Assembly (NCBI GenBank): GCA_017398585.1
Contig: JAFQFS010000049.1
Coordinates: forward strand, 1-58,374
Direction of reading: 5' to 3'
Source: Clostridia bacterium
GTDB lineage: Bacteria; Bacillota; Clostridia; Oscillospirales; CAG-272
Length of the DNA stretch: 58,374 nt
This document shows positions 43,239 through 52,028 of this stretch, piece by piece. The notes beneath the pieces are model-generated. The model did no database searches. It worked only from the letters and a program-made list of their open reading frames with translations, and was not told where the DNA came from. A program made the position numbers and the translations under genes. Numbering within the stretch: position 1 is the first letter of the stretch; every line of letters begins with the position of its first letter.

Positions 43239-45539
43239 TTAAATCGTCCGGTGCTTCGTCCGCGCGATGATGTGATCCTGCAGAGGTTTACCGATCAGAG
43301 AGAACCGCTGGCTGAATCCGGAAACGCGCACCGCAAGATTCGGATGCTTTTCCGGATGCTTCTGTGCGTCGATCAGAGTCTCGGCATCCGCGATGTTGAA
43401 CTGTACGTTCGACAGCCCCATCATCGCCGCCGCACGCATCGCATCGGTCAGATACGGCAGATTCCGTTCACTGAACAGCTGCGGCTCGATCTCTACGATC
43501 GCGGAGGTGGTACCGGGGGTACGTCCGGTGGGAAGACAGCAGAGCGAGTGCATGAGAGCGGTCAGTCCGCTGAAGTCCCGTCCCTGCATGGGCGACATGC
43601 TGTACGCCATGATCTCCCCTTTTCTCCGTCCGTCCGGAGTTGCGGCGGTATTGGCTCCGAATTCGATCATCCAGAGATAGGTGAACGGCTGTGCGTGAAG
43701 CGCAATACCGTATTTTTTCTCCATTGCTTCAATGCAGTCACAGGCATAGGAAACGATGTCCGACGCCAGTTCGTCCACTTCAGCGATGCCGTTGCCGTAT
43801 TTCGGCACCTTGCTGACCCATTCCACTCGCTGTGCTTCGTCCGGGAAATTTTCTTCAAGAACAGTTTTCATCTCCGTCAGACTCAGCGACTTCTTGCCGT
43901 ACACATAGTCTTTCACAACCATCAGGGAGTCCGCAAGATTCGGCACACCCATAAGCATCATCTGATACGTATCGTACCGGCATCCCGCATCGTTGAAATC
44001 CCGTCCGGATTCCAGACAGCCTTCGGACAGCAGAGATTTCACCGGTTTCGGCCGGTATTTTCCGAGAGGGCAGGAACGTTTCAGCATTACTGTCGTCCGC
44101 TCGATCATGTGGGCAATCTGCGCTTTCACCGCATCGTAAAACGAGTCAAACGTCGGGAACTGCCCCAAATCACCGGTATCGACGCCGGGAAGCAGCTCCG
44201 GTTTCATCAGGCTGTGTCCCCTGCCGAACGTATATTCCAGACATTTCAGCAGGTTGCAGCGGGAAGTCACCGCATGGGGATTATGTTTCCCGGGAATCAC
44301 TGTTTCCACACAGCCGATCTGGGTATAATCACAGGCATCCTCATGGGAGATCCCGACTCTTTCGAGCGCGGGAATCATCACGTCGTCGTTGAAGAAGAAC
44401 GGAACGCCCTTCTGTACATGTCCCGCAACGTCCAGTGCTCTCTGCAGGAACGCTTTGTCTGTGGAAGCACCGTAACGGACGGAAAGACAGCGGATGAAAT
44501 CGAGCTGCTCCGTCGCATCCAGCATCAGCCAGGACAGTTCGTTGACAGCACTGTTCCCGTCCGGATCGGTTCCGCCCACGGCGGACTGCTGCACATCGTA
44601 ATTCCGGTACAGTTTGATCCAGAGGCATTGGATCAGTTCCGCAGCGTCTTCCTTTGTCAATACGCCGGCGTCGATGTCGTTCCGGTAGAAAGGATACAGA
44701 ATCTGATCGAGTCTGCCGACGGAATTGGCGTTGATACCGTCTTCAAACGTATTGAGAATATGGGAAAACCATACAGTCTGCACCGCCTGACGGAAGTTTT
44801 TCGGCGGATGGACGGCGATCCATGCACAGTCAGCGGCGATCTGCTCCAGCTCGGCTTTCCGTAAGGGATCCGATTCTTCCGCCGCCAGACGCGCGGCTTC
44901 CGCACCGTACCGGCGCATGAATGTTCCGAAGGAACAGCATACCCGTTCGCAGGCATCGTACAGCGGGAGATCACCGTTGATGTTGCGGAAGGACGCGATC
45001 TTATCGAGAAGTCCCTCCACGCCGAGCGTCAGCACCATATTGTAGCCGATTACGGAATGGTTGTCGGCAATGATGTGTCCGCAGGCGGAAAAATCCTCGA
45101 GGATCGCCTTGTCCTCCGGGGTTTCCCAGCAAGCCCACAAACCCCAGATGGGGATCGCCTGTTCCTGCGGCGGCACCGAGACCTTTGATGACGCACGTCC
45201 GCGGTTGGTGATGAACCATTCCATCTCCGCTTCCGTCAGCATGGAAAACGGCTGCAGGCGGCGGAGGGTATCTTCGTCCTGCCAGGTTTCCTCCATATTT
45301 CCGTCGGCGAAATTGTAACCGACAATCCGTTCGCCTTCAAAGATGAGGGGACGGATATTTTCAAGGACAGAACAGAGTCCCGCAGAAATGCATTCCATCC
45401 GTCCGGCAGATTCCTCACAGGAGAGGACGCCGCGGTAAAACCAGTAATCGCGCTGGGCAAATATTTCCGGACTGTATTGATTGGCAACGGCTGCTTCCCT
45501 GAGCTTCGCCGTACGCTCCGTGATCGGATAAATCACCAT
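43239..45539 (-). CDS. Glycyl radical enzyme (pyruvate formate-lyase/dehydratase type)
   Basis: 766 residues from the ATG at 45539 with GGTTGGAG upstream; frame continues to 45620 without a site. The catalytic thiyl cysteine is Cys410 in Q-I-G-C-V-E, the motif of dehydratase-type enzymes such as glycerol dehydratase. The glycyl radical loop near the C-terminus is R-V-S-G-F-S with Gly741; the family more often has R-V-x-G-Y. No radical SAM activating enzyme stands beside it. It is oxygen-sensitive by family rule, which fits an anaerobe. Its promoter is the leftward one of leader element copy 3. The substrate is not predictable. Confidence 0.85.
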   Translation of the reverse strand: MVIYPITERTAKLREAAVANQYSPEIFAQRDYWFYRGVLSCEESAGRMECISAGLCSVLENIRPLIFEGERIVGYNFADGNMEETWQDEDTLRRLQPFSMLTEAEMEWFITNRGRASSKVSVPPQEQAIPIWGLWACWETPEDKAILEDFSACGHIIADNHSVIGYNMVLTLGVEGLLDKIASFRNINGDLPLYDACERVCCSFGTFMRRYGAEAARLAAEESDPLRKAELEQIAADCAWIAVHPPKNFRQAVQTVWFSHILNTFEDGINANSVGRLDQILYPFYRNDIDAGVLTKEDAAELIQCLWIKLYRNYDVQQSAVGGTDPDGNSAVNELSWLMLDATEQLDFIRCLSVRYGASTDKAFLQRALDVAGHVQKGVPFFFNDDVMIPALERVGISHEDACDYTQIGCVETVIPGKHNPHAVTSRCNLLKCLEYTFGRGHSLMKPELLPGVDTGDLGQFPTFDSFYDAVKAQIAHMIERTTVMLKRSCPLGKYRPKPVKSLLSEGCLESGRDFNDAGCRYDTYQMMLMGVPNLADSLMVVKDYVYGKKSLSLTEMKTVLEENFPDEAQRVEWVSKVPKYGNGIAEVDELASDIVSYACDCIEAMEKKYGIALHAQPFTYLWMIEFGANTAATPDGRRKGEIMAYSMSPMQGRDFSGLTALMHSLCCLPTGRTPGTTSAIVEIEPQLFSERNLPYLTDAMRAAAMMGLSNVQFNIADAETLIDAQKHPEKHPNLAVRVSGFSQRFSLIGKPLQDHIIARTKHRTI

Positions 45540-45659
45540 AAACTCCAACCTTTCTTCCCGCCGGGGATATGTTATATATAAAATCTGTACCGGGCGGTAC
45601 AGCAGATGTTTTACGGACAAAGCGGATCCGATGAATATCAGCAGACCCGCAACAGTAAT

Positions 45660-45791
45660 ATTATACCACAGATTTTCCGGTTCTGTAAAGACTTATTGAC
45701 CGAAAGTTGAAATTTCTGCGTACTGCACAGTTTTTTTATGTGAACTTCTGACAACTTACCGATTGCTTTTATGAAGTTCCCATGATATAAT
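45660..45791. promoter_or_regulatory. Divergent promoter pair of leader element copy 3
   Basis: Leftward: TTTACA (45689-45684) and TATAAT (45665-45660), spacer 18. Rightward: TTGCTT (45763-45768) and TATAAT (45786-45791), spacer 17. Confidence 0.75.
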
Positions 45792-45939
45792 AGAGTCACA
45801 AAAGAAAGAGAGGAACACTCCAATGTACGAATAAAGTACAGGACTTATTATAAATAAAAAACAAGTCCGGTGAACCGAACAGCATCCCCTGTAATAACAT
45901 CGACAGCGGATAGTCAGCAGAAAGAGAGGATTACAAAAG

Positions 45940-45966
45940 ATGTTAGATACCAAGAATTTTAAGTGA
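45940..45966 (+). CDS. Leader peptide MLDTKNFK, copy 3
   Basis: Eight codons and TGA. Compared with copy 2 one codon changes the residue (ATC to ACC) and one is silent (TTC to TTT). AGAGAGG lies upstream. Confidence 0.6.
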   Translation: MLDTKNFK

Positions 45967-46060
45967 CCCTTGATCGTGTTTGTGAAGAAAGATACGATCA
46001 AGGGTCACTCTGATTTTATCGGTATCTCTCCCCCTCTTTCCGGATCGCCGGAATTTTTTT
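45963..46060 (+). terminator. Leader hairpin and attenuator-like terminator, copy 3
   Basis: 15 perfect pairs (45963-45977 with 45994-46008), same loop as copies 1 and 2, then TTCCGG-ATCG-CCGGAA and seven T (46038-46060). Confidence 0.75.
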
Positions 46061-46116
46061 GTATCCGCAGAAGCTCCATGGAAATCTCATCAAAATCCTA
46101 TCACGGAGGAACCGAA

Positions 46117-48153
46117 ATGGCAGACAAACAATGGTTTACGGGAACATACCGTCGGAATCTCGTGGACATGCACATCGAGGACTGGAATCCGGAATTCCTG
46201 TCCCGCTTTGATCCGAAGGAATACGTAGCCAATCTGAAAAAAGCGCACATTCAGGCGCCCATGCTTTATCTGCAGTCACACGTCGGGCACTGCTACTGGC
46301 CGACGAAAACCGGTCACATGCACGCCGCACTGAACGGCCGCGAAGACCTGATGCGGCAGCTTGTCGATCTCTGCCACGCCGAAGGAATGTACGTCGTGGG
46401 CTACTACAGCCTGATCTACAATACCGTCGAGGAGGACCGGCATCCCGAATGGCGGATCTACGACAACGATGGATTGTCAAGTCACCAGCGCGGCGGGCGC
46501 TACGGCATGTGCTGTCCGAACAATCCCGGGTACGTCTCATTTGTGAAAGCGCAGATCGCCGAAATGGCGGAATACTTCACTGTTGACGGGATGTTCTACG
46601 ACATGACATTCTGGCCGGGCATCTGTCAGTGCGAACACTGCCGTGCGCGGTACCTGCGCGAGACCGGACGGAGTGAGCTTCCGGACGGACATCTTCCCTC
46701 TCTGAACTGGACCGATCCGCTGTGGCTGGAATTCCAGAAACTGCGTGAACAATGGATGGGAGATTTCGCACGGCTCGTGACCGAAGAGACAAAGCGGCTC
46801 ATTCCCGGCGTGACGGTCGAACACAATTACGCCAACGCAGTGGCGTCCGGTGATTCCCTGTGCTGTTCGACGGAACTGGTCAACGACCAGTGCGACTACA
46901 CCGGCGGAGATCTGTACGGTGACCTGTACAACCACTCCTTTACGGCGAAATATTACTACGGTGTGACAAAAAATCCGCCTTTTGAATACATGACTTGCCG
47001 CTGTGACCGCTCGCTGTCCGTTCACACAATCTCCAAATCCGAGGAACATCTGGCAGTGGAAGTCCTGCTGACGGCAGCACATCACGGTGCGTCCTTCATC
47101 ATCGATGCGATCGATCCGGCAGGAACTCTTGACAGCCGCGTGTACGACAGAGTCGGAAAAGTATTCGAACGGCAGATACCGTACGAGCCGTATTTCCGCG
47201 GTGACATGGTGCAGGAAGCCGGCGTATACTACTCCACTTCCGGACGGTTCAACAGCCGGTGGCTTCCGTTCAACAACAAAACCTGCTCGATTGCCCTGAC
47301 ACGTACGCTGATCGAGGAAAACATCCCCGTCGGGATCGTCGCCAATCCGCTGACCGGCGACATGGGACGGTATAAAATGGTCTTCGCCCCGCAGATCGCA
47401 GGAATCTCCGGCAAAAACCGTGCGGATCTCGCGGATTACGTCAAAAACGGCGGAGTGCTGTATCTGTCCGGTGCGGAGGATCCCGTTCTGCTGAAAATGC
47501 TGTTCGGTGCGGAATTCCGGGGATATACCGAAGAATCCGCCGTCTATCTGGCGCCGACGCCGGAAGGACAGCCGTATTTCGGAGAATTTGATCCGTCGTA
47601 TCCCTTTCCGTCCGAACTTTCCCTGCCGATCCTTGATGTGAAGGACGTAACGGTTCTCGCGACCATGACGCTTCCTTACACTAAACCGACGGAACGCCGG
47701 TTTGCTTCGATCCATTCCAATCCGCCCGGGAACCCAACGGATATCCCCGCCCTGATCGTGAAAAATATCGGCAGAGGAACCGTGATCTGGTCCGCCGCAC
47801 CCATTGAAAACGACAGCCGGCGCTCGCATAAGAAACTGATCCTCTCTCTGCTGAACACTTACGTTGACCGTGCCGCGTTGACCGTGCGTTCCGATGCACC
47901 GCGTCAGGTGGAACTGGTGACCTTCCGCGACGGGGACACGACCCTTATCAGCGCGGTCGATCTGCTCTGCACCGATGAACTGCTGACCGTAAATCCGTTT
48001 GCGGTGGAAATCCGGTGCAATGAACCGTCCCGCGTGACCCGTCTCGGCGGACGTGACCGTGAAAATACGGACATTTCCTTCCGTTATGAGGACGGGTACG
48101 TGAAATTCACCGTGAGCGATCTCGTAATGTTTGAAATGTATGAAATCCGCTGA
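46117..48153 (+). CDS. GHL6-like (hypothetical glycosyl hydrolase 6) protein with amidotransferase-like domain
   Basis: 678 residues from the ATG at 46117 (CGGAGG upstream); the frame is open to 45970 but that stretch is the leader hairpin and terminator. N-terminal barrel: V-D-M-H-I-E-D-W-N-P-E-F-L and F-D-P-K-E-Y-V, then D-G-M-F-Y-D-M-T-F-W with an Asp likely catalytic, like GHL6 and GH29/GH42 relatives. Residues about 390-530 look like a flavodoxin-fold trimerisation domain as in beta-galactosidases. No signal peptide. 12 bases before the GH26 gene, so probably co-expressed behind the leader. Confidence 0.65.
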   Translation: MADKQWFTGTYRRNLVDMHIEDWNPEFLSRFDPKEYVANLKKAHIQAPMLYLQSHVGHCYWPTKTGHMHAALNGREDLMRQLVDLCHAEGMYVVGYYSLIYNTVEEDRHPEWRIYDNDGLSSHQRGGRYGMCCPNNPGYVSFVKAQIAEMAEYFTVDGMFYDMTFWPGICQCEHCRARYLRETGRSELPDGHLPSLNWTDPLWLEFQKLREQWMGDFARLVTEETKRLIPGVTVEHNYANAVASGDSLCCSTELVNDQCDYTGGDLYGDLYNHSFTAKYYYGVTKNPPFEYMTCRCDRSLSVHTISKSEEHLAVEVLLTAAHHGASFIIDAIDPAGTLDSRVYDRVGKVFERQIPYEPYFRGDMVQEAGVYYSTSGRFNSRWLPFNNKTCSIALTRTLIEENIPVGIVANPLTGDMGRYKMVFAPQIAGISGKNRADLADYVKNGGVLYLSGAEDPVLLKMLFGAEFRGYTEESAVYLAPTPEGQPYFGEFDPSYPFPSELSLPILDVKDVTVLATMTLPYTKPTERRFASIHSNPPGNPTDIPALIVKNIGRGTVIWSAAPIENDSRRSHKKLILSLLNTYVDRAALTVRSDAPRQVELVTFRDGDTTLISAVDLLCTDELLTVNPFAVEIRCNEPSRVTRLGGRDRENTDISFRYEDGYVKFTVSDLVMFEMYEIR

Positions 48154-48165
48154 GGAGGAACAACT

Positions 48166-49071
48166 ATGAAACTGACTAACCCGAACGCCTCGGAACAGGC
48201 GGTAAAACTGTTTGACACCATCGCTTCGCTGTACGGAAAAGGAATCCTCAGCGGTCAGCAGGAATCCACGTGGAAAGGCAGCGACGAATACGAATTCGAT
48301 TATATTTTCGAAAAAACCGGAAAATATCCCGCCGTCCGAGGGCTTGACTACATGAACAACGACTTCGCCGGGGTGAACCGCCGTGCGGTAAAATGGCACA
48401 GCCGCGGCGGCATCGTCAGCATCTGCTGGCACTGCGGCTGTGATTTTTCCGGAAGCTGGAGCGAGTGCATGAACACAGTCATCCCCGACTGGGACAAAGC
48501 CCTGACCGAGGGGACGCCGGAATACGAAACCCTGATCCGCGGGATGGACAAGGCGGCTGCAGCTCTTGCCGAACTGAAGGAACAGCAGATCCCCATTCTG
48601 TGGAGACCGTTCCACGAGTTCGACGGCGGCTGGTTCTGGTGGGGCAAAGGCGGTCCCGAACCGTTCAGAAAGCTGTGGCGGATCATGTACAACCGCTATG
48701 TCGGACACTGGCATCTTGATAACCTGATCTGGGTCCTCGGATGGTGTCAGAACGGCAAAAATTACGGAGACTGGTACCCCGGTAACGACTGCGTTGACAT
48801 CGCCGGTGCGGATTCCTATTACGACGGCGCAAATCCCGGACTATGGAACGCCGTTCTTGAGGTCGTCGGAGACCGGATGCCGGTCTGCTTCCACGAATGC
48901 GGACGCATTCCGACGGTTCCGCAGCTGAAGGAATCCGGAACCGGATGGGTATGGTTTCTGACATGGCACACGGATCACATCACGTCGCACAACGATCCGG
49001 CGGTACTGAAGGAAATCTACAACGATGCGTATGTCTGGACGCTGGACCGGCTTCCGGAACTGCTGAAATGA
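48166..49071 (+). CDS. GH26 beta-mannanase-like enzyme (cytoplasmic)
   Basis: 301 residues, AGGAGG upstream. GH26 catalytic acid/base Glu151 in W-R-P-F-H-E-F-D-G-G-W-F-W-W and nucleophile Glu244 in C-F-H-E-C-G. G-Q-Q-E near the N-terminus is also typical. It lacks a signal peptide and carbohydrate-binding modules, so it probably trims short imported beta-manno-oligosaccharides rather than polymer. It follows the GHL6-like gene by 12 bases and ends at a terminator. Confidence 0.9.
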   Translation: MKLTNPNASEQAVKLFDTIASLYGKGILSGQQESTWKGSDEYEFDYIFEKTGKYPAVRGLDYMNNDFAGVNRRAVKWHSRGGIVSICWHCGCDFSGSWSECMNTVIPDWDKALTEGTPEYETLIRGMDKAAAALAELKEQQIPILWRPFHEFDGGWFWWGKGGPEPFRKLWRIMYNRYVGHWHLDNLIWVLGWCQNGKNYGDWYPGNDCVDIAGADSYYDGANPGLWNAVLEVVGDRMPVCFHECGRIPTVPQLKESGTGWVWFLTWHTDHITSHNDPAVLKEIYNDAYVWTLDRLPELLK

Positions 49072-49075
49072 CGAA

Positions 49076-49112
49076 AAAACTCCGGTGCAGAAAAACTGCC
49101 CCGGAGTTTTGT
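49076..49112 (+). terminator. Terminator of the GHL6-like/GH26 unit
   Basis: Arms ACTCCGG and CCGGAGT with inner GCAG/CTGC and a following T run. Confidence 0.8.
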
Positions 49113-49238
49113 TAACCCATAGTTGCAGCAGAAATACTGTAAAAACTCATTAATGCAAAGAGAACATAAAATGTCAGATAACCGGAATATCGGATACTGG
49201 GGATCGGAGCTTTTTTATTCCGGATCGGTTCCGACCGC

Positions 49239-49267
49239 TTGACAGTTTTCACAAACTCCTATATAAT
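49239..49267 (+). promoter_or_regulatory. Promoter of the DUF2200 unit
   Basis: Consensus TTGACA (49239-49244), 17-base spacer, TATAAT (49262-49267). Confidence 0.85.
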
Positions 49268-49323
49268 GAAGAAAAACGCTTCGTTCCTGCGGCAGCAACC
49301 GCATGAAATCAAAGGAGACCGCC

Positions 49324-49674
49324 ATGACCAACGATAAAATCTACAACATGCTGTTTGCGAAAGTCTACCCTCTCCTCCTTGCGAAAGCCGAAAAAAAGAA
49401 CCGTACCCGTGCCGAAGTACTGGAAGTCACCGCATGGCTGACCGGCTACTCCACAGCACAGATTGAAGAATTCCTGACAACGGAACTGACCTACGGCGAT
49501 TTTTTCCGGAACATGCCGTCGCCGAATCCGAACCGTACCCTCATCAAAGGCGTGGTCTGCGGCGTACGGGTGGAAAACATAGAGGAACCGCTGATGCGGG
49601 AACTGCGGTATCTCGACAAGCTGGTGGATGAACTCGCCAAAGGCAAGCCGATGGAAAAAATTCTGCGAAAGTGA
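49324..49674 (+). CDS. DUF2200 family protein
   Basis: 116 residues from the ATG at 49324, with AAAGGAG seven bases upstream. The pattern L-L-L-A-K-A-E-K-K in the first third, [12 protein letters not shown] in the middle and [16 protein letters not shown] at the end is that of DUF2200, a family of small helical proteins without assigned role. It heads a run of genes to 53525 with short gaps. Confidence 0.85.
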   Translation: MTNDKIYNMLFAKVYPLLLAKAEKKNRTRAEVLEVTAWLTGYSTAQIEEFLTTELTYGDFFRNMPSPNPNRTLIKGVVCGVRVENIEEPLMRELRYLDKLVDELAKGKPMEKILRK

Positions 49675-49682
49675 GAAGCTCT

Positions 49683-50525
49683 ATGACGAACTGTATTCCG
49701 ATCACTGCTCTTCCGTCCGAAGATCTTTTTGAGCGGAAAGCCGGCATTGAATATCCTGATTTTCAAAAATACACCTACTATTCTTCCGCGGCGGAACGGG
49801 AAACGCCCGTGAATGTCCTTCTGCCTCCGGATTATTCCGAAGACCGCACTTATCCCGTTCTCTATCTCCTGCACGGCTATTTTGACAACGAGGACTGGAT
49901 GACCCGTCCGGTCGTCTGCGTCAGCTCCCTGCTTTCCAATCTCTATGCGCACGGGGAAGCCGAGCCGATGATCGTGGTCTGTCCCTATATCTACTGCAGC
50001 AGGGAGATGCCGGCCTGCACGGGCATGAATCTGACCAATTCCCTTAATTATGACAATTTCATCAACGACCTGACCGGCAGTCTGATGCCGTTCATCGAAA
50101 GTCATTTTTCCGTCGCCCTCGGAAAGGAAAACACGGCAATTACCGGATTTTCCATGGGAGGGCGCGAATCCCTGTTCATCGGATTCACGCATCCCGACCG
50201 GTTCGGTTATGTCGGTGCCGCCTGTCCCGCGCCCGGTCTGACGCCTCTTGCAGATTCTCCCGCGCATCCCGGACAGATGGCGGAGGGCGCCATGCGGTTC
50301 GACGAGCCGCATCTGCTTCTGATCACGGCATCCAAAGCGGACGGCGTAGTCGGGCGGTTCCCCGCGTCCTATCACGAAATGCTTGAACAGACGGAGACCC
50401 CGCATTTCTGGCACGTTCTTGAAAACACCGGACACGATCCGTCCAGCGTGAAGCCGCATCTGTATCACTTCTTCCGCCGGATTTTCGGAAAATCTCCCGA
50501 AACACCGGACCGTTCCGAACACTAA
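49683..50525 (+). CDS. Esterase D/feruloyl-esterase-like alpha/beta hydrolase
   Basis: 280 residues. The ATG at 49683 lies eight bases after the DUF2200 stop. The nucleophile elbow is G-F-S-M-G-G (Ser157); V-L-Y-L-L-H-G-Y begins the core, and a late N-T-G-H-D gives the His. This is the CE1/esterase D type. No signal peptide. It may remove acetyl or feruloyl groups from imported sugars. Confidence 0.8.
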   Translation: MTNCIPITALPSEDLFERKAGIEYPDFQKYTYYSSAAERETPVNVLLPPDYSEDRTYPVLYLLHGYFDNEDWMTRPVVCVSSLLSNLYAHGEAEPMIVVCPYIYCSREMPACTGMNLTNSLNYDNFINDLTGSLMPFIESHFSVALGKENTAITGFSMGGRESLFIGFTHPDRFGYVGAACPAPGLTPLADSPAHPGQMAEGAMRFDEPHLLLITASKADGVVGRFPASYHEMLEQTETPHFWHVLENTGHDPSSVKPHLYHFFRRIFGKSPETPDRSEH

Positions 50526-50569
50526 ACGCTAAAAATAAATATAATCATCATTCTACAGGAGGTTTTTCC

Positions 50570-51424
50570 ATGATACGGACTCTCGACACATCCATGCTGA
50601 ACTTCCCCTACAGTTACCGCGAACTCGCACCGATCGCCGCCCGTTACGGAATTCAGGCACTGAGCGTTCCCGGTTCGCTTTTTGAATCCGCAGAAACTGC
50701 CGCGGAAGCAACCGCATATCTTGCGGAATACGGGCTCTGCTGGGGACTTCTCCCTCTCCCCGCCGATTTTTATCACTGGGATCTGACCGATGAAGCGTTC
50801 GAAAAGGCGCTTGAAACCCTCCGTTACCGTGCGGAAATCGGCGGAAAAATCGGGATCTCCCATGCCTACAACCATGTCTGGCCGACCGGTCCGCGTGCGT
50901 TTGACGAAAACTTTGACTGGCATGTCCGCCGGGTACGCGCGGTCAGCAGCGTTCTCAGGGATGCCGGAATTCGTTACGGGCTCGAATTCCTCGGTCCGCA
51001 CGAACTGCGCACCTGGCAGAAATACGAATTCGTCCACTCCCTCTCCGGTGTTCTGGCAATCGCCGATGCCGCCGGCGGAATTGCCGGCATCGCGTTTGAC
51101 ACCTTCCACTGGTACTGTTCCACCGCCGGCTGTCCGGACGATCTTCTGTACATGACCCAGCATACCGAACGTCTTGTTGCGGTCCATCTGAACGATGCCG
51201 TCGCAGGGGTTCCGTACAACGAACAGAAGGACATGCAGCGCCGTCTCCCGATGGAGACCGGTGTGATCGATTCCCGTGACATTCTCCAACGGTTCATGGC
51301 TCATCCGAACGATGCACTCTATATGATCGAACCGTTCGAACCCGGACGTTCCAGGTTCCATGCGATGTCTGCGGAAGAAGGCGTGCGCGCCGCTGCAGAC
51401 ATCTTCGCCGCGCTGGAAAACTGA
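50570..51424 (+). CDS. Sugar phosphate isomerase/epimerase (xylose isomerase-like TIM barrel)
   Basis: 284 residues with AGGAGG upstream. Barrel strands end in G-L-E-F-L-G-P-H-E-L, F-D-T-F-H-W-Y and V-A-V-H-L-N-D, with the metal-ligand Glu, Asp and His of the xylose isomerase-like/AP endonuclease 2 superfamily, and a final Glu in M-I-E-P-F. Likely interconverts a keto- and aldo-sugar or acts on inositol compounds. 11 bases before the rhomboid gene. Confidence 0.85.
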   Translation: MIRTLDTSMLNFPYSYRELAPIAARYGIQALSVPGSLFESAETAAEATAYLAEYGLCWGLLPLPADFYHWDLTDEAFEKALETLRYRAEIGGKIGISHAYNHVWPTGPRAFDENFDWHVRRVRAVSSVLRDAGIRYGLEFLGPHELRTWQKYEFVHSLSGVLAIADAAGGIAGIAFDTFHWYCSTAGCPDDLLYMTQHTERLVAVHLNDAVAGVPYNEQKDMQRRLPMETGVIDSRDILQRFMAHPNDALYMIEPFEPGRSRFHAMSAEEGVRAAADIFAALEN

Positions 51425-51435
51425 CGGCTGTTCCC

Positions 51436-52008
51436 ATGGAAAAGAAACTGAAAATCAAATTCAATTCGCCGGTCGTCCTGATCTTCGTGTTCGTCTGTCT
51501 CGCCGCGACACTTCTCGGCGAACTGACCGGCGGCAAAATCACACACCTGCTGTTCATGACCTCCCACACTTCCCTGACGAATCCCCTGACTTATCTGCGG
51601 TTCTTCACGCATGTTTTCGGACACAGCGGATGGGAACATTTCGTCGGAAATACGGCGTACATCCTTCTGCTCGGTCCGATGCTGGAGGAAAAATACGGTT
51701 CGCGCACGCTGCTCGAAGTCATCACGCTGACCGCGCTCATCACAGGTGTGGTGAATTATCTGCTCTTCTGGAACACCGGACTCTGCGGAGCCAGCGGCGT
51801 TGTTTTCGCTTTTATCCTGCTCTCCTCCTTCACCGGATTCAAGAGCGGTGAAATCCCGCTCACTTTCCTTCTGGCAGCACTGATCTACATCGGTCAGCAG
51901 CTCCTGAGCGGCGTTTTCGTAGCGGACAACATCTCGAACCTGTCCCACATTCTCGGCGGACTGACCGGTGCGTTTGCAGGATATGTGCTGAACCGAAAAA
52001 AACTGTAG
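51436..52008 (+). CDS. Rhomboid family intramembrane serine protease
   Basis: 190 residues, six membrane segments. Catalytic Ser120 lies in C-G-A-S-G-V-V-F and His171 in L-S-H-I-L-G-G; H-F-V-G-N-T-A-Y with the oxyanion-side Asn lies in segment 2. This is a minimal six-helix rhomboid without extra domains. It cuts membrane proteins in or near the membrane. Its substrate may be a lipoprotein or surface protein; this is a guess only. Confidence 0.85.
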   Translation: MEKKLKIKFNSPVVLIFVFVCLAATLLGELTGGKITHLLFMTSHTSLTNPLTYLRFFTHVFGHSGWEHFVGNTAYILLLGPMLEEKYGSRTLLEVITLTALITGVVNYLLFWNTGLCGASGVVFAFILLSSFTGFKSGEIPLTFLLAALIYIGQQLLSGVFVADNISNLSHILGGLTGAFAGYVLNRKKL

Positions 52009-52028
52009 GCTTCACAGGAGAATCCCCC

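Larger units (their letters stand above)
45642..46060. repeat. Three-copy leader element, copy 3 (full form)
   Basis: Same parts and order as copy 2 between the glycyl radical enzyme (left) and the GHL6-like gene (right). The M-Y-E frame is at 45823-45834. The peptide changes Ile to Thr at position 4. The inverted repeat between the promoters has decayed to a T run in its right arm. Confidence 0.85.

Noticed and set aside
45970-46116. In-frame extension of the GHL6-like protein up to 45970
   Set aside because: The stretch is the leader hairpin and terminator. The equivalent sequence in copies 1 and 2 is not in frame with the downstream genes.
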